From assembly GCA_035235625.1 (NCBI GenBank), contig CP141147.1, positions 23,790,756-23,854,755 on the forward strand: a DNA stretch of 64,000 bases, given 5' to 3'. The DNA is from Saururus chinensis. Its lineage: Eukaryota; Streptophyta; Magnoliopsida; Piperales; Saururaceae. Shown piece by piece: positions 9,560 to 20,388 of the stretch (its first letter is position 1; the number at the start of each line of letters is the position of its first letter). The notes under the pieces are model-generated. The model made no database searches and was not told the origin of the DNA. It worked only from the letters and a program-made list of their open reading frames with translations. The translations under genes were made by a program, and so were the position numbers.

Positions 9560-11500
9560 TTCTTTGATCCTTTGGGTGTGCATGCTATTCTTTTCTTTCA
9601 CCATTTGAACATCATAAGCTCTCCTATAAGAGAAAACAATGTGTTTTCTGGGCTATTGAACACAACATATATAAATGCCTTTATTATGTCAACGGACAAT
9701 TATCTCGCCATGTTTTTATTGAAGACTATTTTTCATTTGCTTCTGTCTCCCCCCCCTTGTTACCTATCAAAGAACTACAGGTCCATCCCTTTCCCTCCAA
9801 GGACATATCAGAGCCATCTTAGTCCCCCATGCATCGTACTTCCTTACTGGATAGATATCACGGTCCCTAGAGAGACTAGTGTTGCCTGTGCCTAACTAGC
9901 TAGATACCATGCCTATTTTGCTTCCTCGCTATTTGAGACCATCTTTGGGCCAGTTCTCTCACTGGCGCCGACTGCCGCTCTGCCTATTCCACCAACACCC
10001 CAGCTGTTGTCCGAACTCATCACATGTTTACAAGAACTCAAGATCTGTGCAATGTTGAGCACTACAAGACCCATTTAGTGGCTAAAAAATACACCCAACA
10101 ACATGGTCTAAGACTGATGAAACATTTAGTCCAGTAGTTAAGCTCGGCGTCCTTTATTTGATACTAAGCCATTTGAATTAGGATCTCCGCCAACTGGATG
10201 TTAACACTTAGTTTAATGGTGAAGTTCGGCATCATTTATTTGATGCTATGTACCCTCATTGAATTGGGATCTCACCAACTGGATGTAAAAAATGATGAGA
10301 CAATTTAAATGTCTGAGCTTCTTGGCTTCAATGACCCAGCACACCTTCATTTGTTTACAAGTTTCATAATGCGTTACATGGTCTTAAGCAAGCCTCAAGT
10401 GCATGGTACTATAGAATCAACTCATACGTTTACCAGCTTGGCTTTTAGAGCTGGCTATATGATCTAATCATTTATCGAGTGCCAACGTTCTAATTTATAT
10501 CATCATCACATGAAGCAATTCTCGTAATATTATTTTGTTGCTTTATCATCTCATGCAACACTTTGATATGAAGAACCTAGGCGCATTGCATTAAATCTTG
10601 GCATGACCGGATATCTACTTCTCCAGTTCTCACTCAAACCGGGTATGCCATGGAGCTGCTTCAAATGTTTGGGATGGAGGGAGTCAAAACCCTTTGACAC
10701 CCATATGCCCCCTAGCTCACAGCCTCGGGCTGATGATGGGGTGAACCTTTGCCAAACATTTTTTTGGTAAAACGCGTCTATATGTACCCTAGCTAATAAT
10801 CTCTTCATTACTCCAATAACCCCATAAACCCCTTTGATGAATATATATTTAACTAAAGTGAGATACTGAGTGGATTATTGACGTGCGGCATTCTTTTGGT
10901 TATCGGCAATTCGTTTGGGTTACCATGTCCTGCTTCGGCCTTTCCAATATACTTTGAATCAAGTTTGCCATTTCATACAAGCTCTGCAGTCTTCGCAACG
11001 TATCCTTGGCTATGTTAAGAGATATCATTCCGCTGGGCCAATAGTCCTAAGCCTCTCCTCATCTGTCCTCTCGTGGGGTTCCTGATTCCAATTTGGATGG
11101 ATCACTCATTATAGATGATCCATTTCTGGGTTTGCCGTCAATTTGGGCCCTATCCTAATCTCATGGGCACCTAAGAAACAAGATGTTGTTCCTCTCTACT
11201 CCAAGGAAGTTAAGAAAAACATAATCACCGTCTATGAAGTGTCCAACAGGAACAACAAATATTAAATGAATCGTGATCAGCTGGTGAAGCTTCACCAGCC
11301 GATCACGGTTCATATTAAATAATCAGGAGCTTCAATTCCTTGAAGAGGCATGCTACGTGATATCCACAATTTCATGTCCACGAGAATTTGCATGCTCAAG
11401 AAGATGGAGAGACGCCCAATGTTGACATTTCCGTAGAATTCGATTGTTGTCTCACGAAAGTCAGAAAATGTCTCAAGAGTACATTGATGCTAAATAAAAT
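9560..11500 (+). pseudogene. Ty1/copia pol relic
   Basis: A heavily broken copia polyprotein on the + strand. The integrase C-terminal block reads YKCLYYVNGQLSRHVFIED (9671-9730). A proline-rich linker follows, then reverse transcriptase pieces such as AKKYTQQHGL (about 10082), HQLDV (about 10267) and a GFNDPAHLHL block (about 10330). RNase H-type text ISWAPKKQDVVPLYSKE appears near 11158-11210. Frameshifts occur every 50-150 bp, and the distances fit the normal order integrase, RT, RNase H. LTRs were not delimited; a purine-rich stretch with three GGAAA(G/C)TGG copies (11513-11615) lies where a 3' LTR could begin. Confidence 0.8.
11266..11313. repeat. Near-perfect 48-bp palindrome
   Basis: Centred on CTGGTGAAGCTTCACCAG (11281-11298). 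The two 24-bp arms mismatch at only two positions, and further pairing follows outward if one base is bulged. It interrupts the copia RNase H reading. Confidence 0.93.
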
Positions 11501-11615
11501 CATTTCCATATCTGGAAACTGGGGATACCCATATCTGGAAAGTGGACCTTCCGAATAAACGTCCTTTCTATATATCTAGAGAGTTGACCTTTTTTATTTG
11601 GAAAGTGGACCTGCA

Positions 11616-12261
11616 CCATTGTTCTCAGACCCTATGGAGGCATAATCGCTGCTGCCTGATTTTGGTACCTGATAAAAGTCCAATATTCAGGTATATATTC
11701 ATCCAAAAAAAAAGTCAACTACGGCATGCAATGCACGATAACAAGTGTACCAGGCTCATGTATTGCCTCATTTAGCTTGCAATGCAGGATATGTAAATCA
11801 CTCTATATATACATGCTCCAACTTGAAGAGCCAACCACAAAACTAGACAATGAGATGTCAACCCAGTTTTTTCATGTTCTTTTGCTCAAAATTTCCTTCG
11901 TGTTTTTTCCCTACTGGTCAATCTAGTTCATTTTCATGTGATTGCCAAGTCCTTGTTTGAAACCCCCATCATTCTTCCCAAATTTTCATGTTTATACTTC
12001 TTCATGTTTTCCTTCATTCTCTTTTCCTTGCGCTTTTCCTTGCACTCAAAACATGTTCATTTTTAACAATCTATGGCCATGGGTGTGTTTGTGGACTTTC
12101 TCAATGTCCTACATCACCCCAATCTCCAACTAGAGGTGAAGAGTTGATCTACCAGTATCGTGCGATCTCACCAGCTCCAGATGCCCGTCTCTGTTGGGCT
12201 CCGTCACCAATGCGGGAGGAGTTCGTGCCGGCGGTCTGTGCCAGTAGCCGGCAGTGCTGAA
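11616..12261. other. Region without a recognised gene
   Basis: Several short open frames overlap in all phases, none with a recognisable product. The segment 12120-12260 is GC-richer than the flanks. Confidence 0.3.
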
Positions 12262-12760
12262 AATGGCACAGCTGTTGGAGCTGAGCTCGCTTGACACCAA
12301 AGGACAGAGGGAAATGCCTCTGAAAAAGCAGCTAGAGAAGCAATATGTGAAAATAAGGTGGGCAATCCATCTTCCTTGATTCTATGCTTTTACCAGTATT
12401 TTCAAACTCATGCTTCGATCCTTTTAAGTAATAACTTCATTGAGCTAACAGAGATTACAAGGAGAATATAAACTATATATGAATGCCAGGTTATCATCCG
12501 AAAGGGAATGCGTGAAAGAACAATGTAAAAGAATTGTATCTTTGAGCTGAAATGTAAATTCTTCCTTTCTTCTTCGGTAAAAGATAATAAATAATTGACT
12601 TTCTCAGTTTGATTTTTTTTTCAGGCTGTCCTTGCAGAAGAGATCAAAGACTTTGTTGAATGCGGACGTTCTGAGGATCAGTTCGTGTTTCTATTGCACT
12701 AAAATACGGAGATGCAAACAAGTGGAGACAGTAACACTGTCGTAAAAAATGTTGTAAAAT
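12262..12760 (+). other. Possible two-exon gene fragment
   Basis: An ATG at 12262 opens a short frame (MAQLLELSSLDTKGQREM...) that meets AAAATAAG/GTGGGC near 12355, a plausible splice donor. After about 265 bp a T-rich tract ends in CAG at 12624. The following stretch is open in two phases: one reads VLAEEIKDFVECGRSEDQF, and the spliced phase reads to a TAA near 12747. I recognise neither reading. It may be a captured or truncated host gene, or chance. Confidence 0.2.
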
Positions 12761-13645
12761 TTTTAAAACCATTTTTGAAGAGCTTTCTATCGCTTGTCAT
12801 CCCCACATCCTACCTTGTTCATCCTAAATCTCCCATCTCCTTCCATACCTAAGTCAGAAATGACACACGCAGAACTCTGCTTCTTCTTTAATGCTTTACT
12901 TTTCGTCCTTTTAGCTGCCAAAGCACAGCAAGCATCAAATATAATTGCCACGGAAAACTCCACAACCAGGAGCAAAATTCAGTGGCCACCTACGGAATCC
13001 TCCATTGTTAATACATGTAGAAAGCTCCATAAAATCAGATTGGAGTCAACGAAGTTTCTCTTACTTGAGTAGAAAAATATATGTATAATAAAGAACATAA
13101 TGAATTTCAATGCAGACTGAAGTTTTATTTTTTTATTTTTTTCTTTTCTCTGAGGGTTTTGGACAAGTCAAAGTCAAAATATATTATTACTTATCTGCTA
13201 TCAAATTAGCTTGTTGCAAATAGGATTCAGAATAAGCAAAAAACATGTTATTTTTACTTGTATGGGACGAAATTAGCTTGTGGCAAGAACAATTCCAAAA
13301 TTATTTGCGAAAAAGTTAACTCATCACCAATAAATTAAAAAAACTATTGACAATTTGTTGTTGGTGCAAATGGGTGTAAAAGAAGAAAACGCAAGAAAAT
13401 AGTGTTGGAAACTGGACATTTTACTAGGGAAGCATTTGCAGGCTAAAAGCCCACAAAGGAAGCCTTTGTTTCGGGCAAATGGCTTGCCTTGCACGGATGC
13501 ATTGTGCAAATCATTTGTAGATACTCATACAAAGCAAAAAGGTAGGGGGCAAAAAGCGAGTCACATTGCAATGAAACGAATGAACACGTGCATGAAAAAT
13601 GAATGCATTCACTATCAACAGTTTTACAAGCAATGGGTGCAACAG
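12761..13645. other. Intergenic, no feature recognised
   Basis: Short overlapping frames on both strands; no family recognised and no repeat found. Confidence 0.35.
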
Positions 13646-13839
13646 CACTATAACCAACATCACAACTATTCACTCCCCCCTATATAACATAAGAGATTTT
13701 TCGTATATGGCTGGAGTGGCAGCCAAAGTGGTTGTACGGGCATGGTGGCACTTTAACACATAAATAAAGAAAATACATGAAAATAAAGAAAATGTAAGTA
13801 AAGCAAAAAGGAAGTTGGTGGGGTGTTCGGAATGCAGTC

Positions 13840-14580
13840 CGTGACAGACCGCTCCCCTCCCTCTCTCCCCAGTTCCCCCATCCTAGCCCGTTGACCACCC
13901 CCTGGCGATCGCCCGCCGGCAAACACCCCCCGGTGACCGCCCCTTGGAGAGAAGGCCCCTAGCGACCGCTCCCCTACCTCTCTCCCTAGTTCCCCCTCCT
14001 AGCCCACTGACCACCCCCCAAGCCCCCGGCAACTGCTCCCCCTCTCTCCTTGGTCCCACCCACCCCAATCCTTCCCCTCCTCCCTTCCGCCTCACTCCTC
14101 CTTCCCCTCCTAGCCTGTAGGGGGATAGGGGGACGGATTTCAGCCCCTATCCCTGGTCCCCCTTCCTCCCTAGGTCCCCCCTGCCCGAATTCCCCTCCGT
14201 TGTTTCTCATAGGAGGGGGGACCAGGGAAAGAGGGGGAGGGATGCCAGAATCCGGCCCCCTATCCCTGGTTCCCCTAGTCACCCCCAAAAGAGGTGGGGA
14301 TCGGGGAGAGAGAGGAGGGCGACCGGGGGAGAGACTAGGGAGGGGGAGAGTGTGGGGAGCCGAAATCTGGCCCCCACTCCTCGGTCACCACCAAAGAGGG
14401 GGGAGAGGGATGCCCGAATCCAGTTCCCCCTTTTACCAATCACATCCCCCCAATAGAGGAGGGGGCGAGGGACCCGGAGAGAGACATAGGACTAGGAATG
14501 CCGGATTCCCGCTCCTTGCTGGAATCAAGCTCCCTCTCCATAGTTCCCACCCCCACCAAACCCCTTGGCCTAGCCACCGG
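13840..14580 (+). repeat. C-rich degenerate tandem repeats
   Basis: Units of about 130 bp carrying GACCGCTCCCCT...TCTCTCCCCAGTTCCCC, TAGCCC and TGACCACCCCC recur from about 13845 to 14040. After that a related G-rich/C-rich block uses GGTCCCCCTT, AGAGGGGG and ATGCCxGAAT words. Open frames across it are compositional. Confidence 0.75.
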
Positions 14581-14599
14581 CGTTTTTTTTTTTTTAAAT

Positions 14600-15133
14600 G
14601 TTAATGTTTATAGCGAAACTTCTCAAAGCATCGCTGAAGGTTTTTTTTTATTTTTTAACGTATTAATGACATTTTCTAAAGCGTCGCTAATACATAAATA
14701 TTTTTTTTAAAATACATTTTTTTATTAGCAGAGCTTTTCGCTAATATGCTATTTTCTAGTTTTTATAAAATAATTTTTATATTAGTGACATATAATAAAG
14801 CAGCACTAATAATCAATTATTCGCAACGCTTATTCTATGCGTCACTAATAAGATATTTTTTGAAATTTTTTTATTTGCGATGCATAATAAAGCGTCACTA
14901 ATAATATTAGCGACGCTTATTATTATGCATCACTATTAAGCTATTTTTTTTTAAAAATATCTTATATATTAGCAACGCTTAAGAAAGCATCACTAATAAC
15001 CAATTATTAGTGATGCTTATGTTTATGTGTCACTAATAATTTACTAGTAGCAATGCCTTTTTTATGCGTCACAAAAGTGAAATCATTAGTGACGCAAAGC
15101 TAAACATCACTAATGTTAGACTATTAGTGACAC
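14600..15133. repeat. Subterminal inverted repeat cluster
   Basis: At least ten copies of a short dyad around (A/G)GCGTC(A/G)CTAATA and its complement TATTAGYGACGCTT are spaced 25-80 bp apart. The cluster resumes at 15797-15930 after the nested Harbinger-like element. The same unit occurs in the element ending at 4667. Confidence 0.85.
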
Positions 15134-15136
15134 TTA

Positions 15137-15793
15137 GGGTTTGTTTGGATTAGTGAAAATGAGGAGAAAGGGAAAGAGAAAGAGAAAGTGAATCCAGGTG
15201 AAAGAGAACTTAGGAGATTCTTAAATATTTTCTACTATTTGGTTACACAAATGATGTTAGAGAAAATTGACAGTGATAGTGGTGGTAGTGGTGGTGGTGC
15301 TAGTGGTAACGGTGGTGGTGGTGGCAACGGCAGCGGCGGTGAGGGTGGCAACGATGGTGGTGGCAGCAGTGGTGGTGGCGGTGGCAGCAGTGGTAGCATA
15401 GTTGGTGGTGGTGGTGACATTAGTGGTGGTGGCGGCGACAACGGCGATGGTTGTGGTGGTGGCAAAGATGGTGGTGGCGGCAATGGTGGTGGTGATGGTG
15501 GTAGTGGTAGTGGTGGTGGCGGTGGCATTGGTGGTGGTGGTGGCGATAGTGGTCGTGACGATGGCGGCAGTAGTGGTAGTGGTAGTAGGAGTAAGACATA
15601 AGTGTTTAGTACAATAATTTTCTCCCAAAATCCATGAGTTGATAGGTGGAAAATTTTTGGGCCAAATTTTCATCCATTTTCTCTCACTTTTCACTCTAGT
15701 TTCTCTTTTCCCGTTGCACCAAATAGTGGAAACTAAGAGATTTTAAGAAGATTCCTTTCTTTCCCCCCGCTTTCCACCAATCCAAACAGACCC
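15137..15793. mobile_element. PIF/Harbinger (Tourist)-like element, 657 bp
   Basis: The terminal inverted repeats are GGGTTTGTTTGGATTAGTG (left) and the complement of CACCAATCCAAACAGACCC (right). Target duplication TTA lies at 15134-15136 and 15794-15796. TIR sequence and TTA duplication both fit PIF/Harbinger non-autonomous elements. It is inserted in the subterminal repeats of the CACTA-like element. It lacks a transposase; the centre is a GGT-rich tract. Confidence 0.88.
15275..15596 (+). repeat. GGT/GGC trinucleotide tract
   Basis: Imperfect GGT repeat with GGC and AGT variants inside the Harbinger-like element. It yields a glycine/serine-rich frame (15188-15601) and a proline-rich antisense frame; I consider both compositional. 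Confidence 0.93.
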
Positions 15794-15959
15794 TTAGAGA
15801 TATGCATCGCTAATGAGCAATAACAACTACAGTTTTATGAACGTATTTTGTGATGTTTTCTATGCATCACTAATAGGTATTAGCGACGCTAAGAGTATTA
15901 TTAGCAACACTTAAAAGCATCACTAATAGTATTTTTTGTTGTAGTGCTCCCTTAATCCG

Positions 15960-16390
15960 GGATGTTTTTCTCATTTCACTAAAAGGTGAAGGAATGATCC
16001 TCTTCTTTTCGAGGGCTTCTCTCTTTTTCTCTTTACGTGCCTATAGGCAGCAAACAAATTCTCCCCTTACTTGGGGCATGTCTCTCTTTCTGAAACCGTA
16101 GATGGCAAACATAATCCAGGTTGTTTCTCTCTTTGTACACTCGAAGGTGGTGAACATAACCTCTCCTTACCCAACGATGTTTCTATCTATCTCTCTATTG
16201 CCCGTCGGAAATGGACGGCGCCTCTCCTTACTATGGGTCACTTCCCTCATTGCAAATTGACGGTAGAGGACATAGCCTCATCTTACTTCGGGCCACTTCT
16301 ATCTCTTTGGCCATGAGGGCATCGAATAAAGCCTCCTCTTGCCCTGTGTTATTTCCCCTTCTAGAGTCACCAACTCAATGAATGGACCAT
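15960..16390 (+). repeat. Degenerate minisatellite, about 65-bp unit
   Basis: Words such as CTTACTxxGGGxCA(T/C)TTC, TCTCTCTTT, and GAxxGTxGAxGGCAxAxATAxxCTC recur about six times in the same order with heavy substitution. The region starts directly after the right end of the CACTA-like element. Confidence 0.65.
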
Positions 16391-16785
16391 TCCATTGCAT
16401 AGAGTACACTTGAATTAGCTAAGAATACCTATTGAATGGGTAAACTAGGACTCAAAACTACTAGAAAAACCCCTGAAACTATATGGTTCTTCCTATTTAT
16501 AGGGCATAACCTGTGAGCAGACTAGGAAGATGCTCACGTGCAGGCCACACGTTGTACACCCATGAGACTCGTGCAAGACGCACATGATATGACGGTGTGA
16601 ATGGGGCCTGCTGCATATCTGGTGGATGCACGATGCATGGCGCCACACGTAGGTGCGACCAAGACTTGTGAAGCATGGGGCATCCCTCCGATCGAGCGAT
16701 GGCGTGCACCCGCTATGCATGGCAAGGTAATATCACGATCCTGCCGCGCTCGGTGTGCCTCCGCATGTCATTTGGCACGGCTGAC
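16391..16785. other. GC-rich spacer, no gene recognised
   Basis: Holds three overlapping minus frames without recognisable product. Its composition (many TGCACG, GGCACG, CATGCATGG words) resembles 21480-21790, where a long LTR-like sequence lies, so it may be an LTR remnant. Confidence 0.3.
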
Positions 16786-18191
16786 TGATCGTTTATAATT
16801 AAACCCTTTGCAAGTGTACAAGGTAATTGTACTACGATAAGTATTTAAGGGTTGTCGAACCTCAAGGATGGATGGATTATCACTAAATCTAAAGAAGAAT
16901 TTGCTGATTATAAACTAAAAATAACTTAAACTTAAATTAAGCAAAAAAAAGGAATCAACTAGTTTAAAAATAAGAGATTAATATGATGGAATTTACTTAG
17001 GAAATCGAATCCACTATAGAACCATAACAATTCCTTAAGTTTTAATCTAAATCTAGTGTGAATATAAATAAGTATTCTTAGCTATAAGCTAGAATTACTT
17101 TAGAAAGAATCATTAATTAAATTCCATGGCATGAACTATCTTCGACAATAGCACGAATCATCTACACTAATCTTAAGTATAACTCATCCAAGTCATTCAT
17201 TATCTGAACATTAAAACTATTGTATGACCATCACATCTAAATCACAGAAATTAGAATTGAGGCAAATATCAAAACCATATCAATCTATCATCTACAAGAC
17301 AATAAATCAACATAGACTTGAATAAACATTAAAATCTCTTCCATTAAAAAGAAAATTCTTATCATACAATTGTCATCATTCACAACTGAAATCTAAATTA
17401 AAAAGAAAAGAAACTGAAACTTATCTATAGCTTCATCAAATCCTAAGTAAAAGAAAAGTCTAGCCTTCCATTGTAAGAGAAAGCACTTGAATCTTCATTG
17501 AAAGCTTTAACTTCTCTTCCATCTTCTTCTTCCTTTTTCTCCTCATAAAATCTCCTGGAATCCCCCAATTTTGAGCCAAATATGTCTTTTTATAGGCATA
17601 AGTTATGTAGGAAGAAGTCCAATATGAAAAGGATTAAAATTTGGGTAAAACTAGGAAACTGCGCGTTATGCCGTTCGAATGCCCTGCGTGCCCGTTCAAA
17701 CGATTATAATGAGTTTTTCTTCAAAATCACATTATCCTGTTCTAACGCCCTGGATGCCCGTTCAAACGGATACAATGTTTCTGCAATCTGGACAGTTTTT
17801 CTGGACAGTCCATATTATGTTCATTAAGCTTTTCTTCATATCCATATTAGTTTTCAACTTGTTTATAACTTCAAAAAGTTGTCCAAATCACTTTAAAGCA
17901 TGTCAAGACTATTTTAAACTATTTCAAATATCGTCCAAGTACCTCGATAAGCGCACTTTACTTACAAAGTATAAAATATCATCCTTTAGACATGTACAAT
18001 ATAATTAAAATCCCAACTTTGTTCAAATACATATTTAAACTACTGATAACTATAAAATTATTAATAATTAAACTAAAATACTAATTTTTATCTTAATCTA
18101 AATAAATTATAACTAACACTAAATAAACTAATATATACTAGCAAATAAGGTAAAAAAACATATAAAATAAATATATATTTCATACTTATCA
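16786..18191 (+). mobile_element. Solo-LTR-like insertion, 1406 bp, TSD CTGAC
   Basis: Begins TGATCGTTTATAAT and ends TACTTATCA. It is flanked by CTGAC on both sides (16781-16785, 18192-18196). TG...CA ends with a 5-bp duplication fit a solo LTR. Near the left end it has TTTGCAAGTGTACAAGG followed by GTTGTCGAACCTCAAGGAT, an arrangement also found at 60160-60240 in the element at 60132-61582. It also contains a paired TTCGAA/TTCAAACG motif cluster (17668-17780). No coding capacity. Confidence 0.75.
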
Positions 18192-18999
18192 CTGACACAT
18201 GATGTTGGTGTGAGCACAAACATCATCTACTTTGTCTTTTCCCAAATACTTAATTATTATTTAAATCAAATAATAATCCAACTTCAAAAGGCAATAAATT
18301 CCTACCCCGGGGTTGGAATCATGCATTTTTTATACCGATGAACTCGTATAGACAAATTATTTGAAACTATACCACATGGGTATGTTATCCCATATTTTTC
18401 AAGTCGGTCACGTGCATATGACACTTTTTCCAAGGGCAAAACTTGTGCCTCCATTTTGCTCATTGTTTGATTCATCTGTCTTGTTACTTCAAGCTTTACA
18501 CACATGGGGATTTTATCCCTCATACCCCCCTAAATCCTATTGAAAATTTTATAATTACTATTAACCCCTCGGGTTAGACGTAATAAAAAAAAATAGGGCT
18601 CTACAACATGGTAGAATGGTTCTACTAGATACCTTCTTGTACTAAAGACCCATGCTGATTCCTTCACTACCTTTATTTCTTGTAAAACTGACAAAAAAAT
18701 CCATTGTTCTAGTGCCTTGAACCAATGTGTAGTGCATGTTTTATGGATGTTGCTTGAATGATATATAATTCTTTTTTGGCTAGATAAGAGGGTTTTGCCC
18801 CAAATTTCAATGCAAAATAGACGAAAATACAAGACAAGTCAAATAGGAAAATATTAAACAAATATTACAAGTGCCATTGATATCTCAGAATAGGAAAAGT
18901 TGAAATATAAGAAGGTTTTTTTGTTATTAAAAATTCATAAAAACTGAAAGAAATGATACAGGGATTAAAAACAATTATAAACATAAAAAAAGGTAGATA
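18192..18999. other. Region without a recognised gene
   Basis: Minus frames at 18302-18523 and 18530-18832 are open but match nothing I know. The first (MRDKIPMCVKLEVTRQM...) lacks conserved motifs. Possibly mobile-element debris. Confidence 0.3.
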
Positions 19000-20388
19000 G
19001 ACCCAAAGGCCAGAAAGAAAAAATAATCATTATTTCAAAAAAATTATCAAGGAAAGTGCAACTATTAATAATGACTTATTTGAGATGAAAAACCTCTAGA
19101 ATATGTCTAACTTGCTTAATGATTAGAGAGGCTAGGACAAGCAAATTATTACATTATCCTCAAAAGTGTATTGGTTTCTTTCTTTCTAGATGAAGGAGAT
19201 TTAAATAGTAAAAACTGATTTCATAAGCTTTGCACTTTGCAAATTTATCTTAAATTGAATAAGCTAGCTAAGTTCCCCGTGGAAAGTCTTGGACATATTT
19301 TTAGATATTGCACTTTCTAAGGATCCTCCTATAGACATCTTATATTAGGGTCATTCAAAGAAGATGTGATTCTTAATTTCCTCATGATTATGACACAATA
19401 CACATCTATTGGCATGTGGAACCCCTTTTGCATAGGTTATCAATGGTATGGATACCATTATTCATGACTAACCATGCAATAAAAGAATATCAATTTACTC
19501 TATGTTTAAACCAAATTAAATCATATCAAACCACCCTTGATCCATGATTGTACAAACTCTCAAGCCCCTTAAAAAGAGAATGAGCTAGTTTATAAGTGCC
19601 ACCCATTAGAATCAATTGAATTAGAGAAAGAAGGCTTATGCTAGTTGAGCACATTCCAAATTTTCTCAGTTCGATCAGAAAAAGTTGAAGTAATTGTCAA
19701 ACACCCTCCTTAAGAAATTACAAAGCCTATCCTCTATATTCTCACCCAATTGGATGATAGGCCTTCTACCTATGAAGGAGGGTGGTCCCATCTAGCTAAG
19801 GGATGACAAACCAAGTGAAACATTGTCCACCATCACCAATCTTTAATATGCAACCTTGAAGCAAGACTTCATGCATAAATAGAATATATTTCTAGGCAAA
19901 AGATCAAGATCTTGGACTTTAGATCCACATGCTTTAATTTTTTTAAGTAAACCCCATGAATCCAAAAACACCACAACGACTTCTTATTAGTGAGAATTGA
20001 CAAAAGGAATTTTAGTAGTCAAGATCTACTACAATCAGAAATGGTACGCACTCTTAACCCCCCCCCCCCCCCCCCCCCCCCCTCTCCCTCTTTGTATGGC
20101 CTACAAACCCTCAACATTATGTAAAGAAGAGACATAGGATTTACCTTTCCCAAAAGGAAAGAGGAAAAAACACTTATTAATTATGTAGACAACCTTTTTA
20201 AGCAACTTGAAAAAAGAAGTCCAATATAGTTGTAGACCAATAAATATCGACTCAGTGAGTTCTAGTCATCCCGCATAAGATAAGAGGCTAGCCTTCCAAT
20301 CAATTATCTGATTAGAGATGACATCCAATAAAGGTTTGCACATTCTTAGAGGAAAGAGGGAGTCCTGAGTACCTTATTCGAAGACAAA
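19000..20388 (-). pseudogene. Second L1-type LINE relic (minus strand)
   Basis: On the minus strand the thumb-region motif WKASLLSYAG-stop-LELTESI is seen at about 20275-20320, comparable with LLEWKKNLLSYARRLELLK of the LINE at 7390-9296. Further left a zinc-binding RT tail is suggested by ANRCVLCHNHEEIKNHIFF (about 19360-19415). Stops and frameshifts are frequent. A run of 25 C lies inside. The relic stops at 20388, where an LTR-like sequence begins. Confidence 0.72.
20058..20082 (+). repeat. Homopolymer C25
   Basis: Uninterrupted run of 25 cytosines inside the LINE relic. Length may be affected by sequencing or assembly. Confidence 0.95.

Larger units (their letters stand above)
13646..15946. 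mobile_element. CACTA-like non-autonomous element
   Basis: The right end is TTTTTTGTTGTAGTG (reverse complement CACTACAACAAAAAA, ending 15946). The left candidate end CACTATAACCAACA (13646) matches it at about 12 of 15 positions. The last 1.3 kb holds repeated inverted GCGACGCTT / GCGTCACTAATA units typed as subterminal repeats. The left half is a C-rich block. No transposase is present. The 3-bp flanks (CAG left, CTC right) do not match, so the left terminus may be wrong or the flanks mutated. Confidence 0.5.

Noticed and set aside
12734-12760. CACTGTCGTAAAAAATG as left terminus of the CACTA-like element ending at 15946
   Set aside because: Matches the right terminus less well than 13646 and the flanks do not form a 3-bp duplication.
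14050-14604. 184-codon plus frame with Pro/Gly-rich product
   Set aside because: Falls on C-rich/G-rich tandem repeats; openness is explained by composition.
15188-15601. Glycine-rich protein of 137 residues
   Set aside because: Produced by a GGT microsatellite inside a Harbinger-like element; the antisense and other phases are equally open.
18302-18832. Minus-strand protein-coding gene
   Set aside because: Two open frames in different phases without motifs, lying between mobile elements; no start, splice or promoter evidence.
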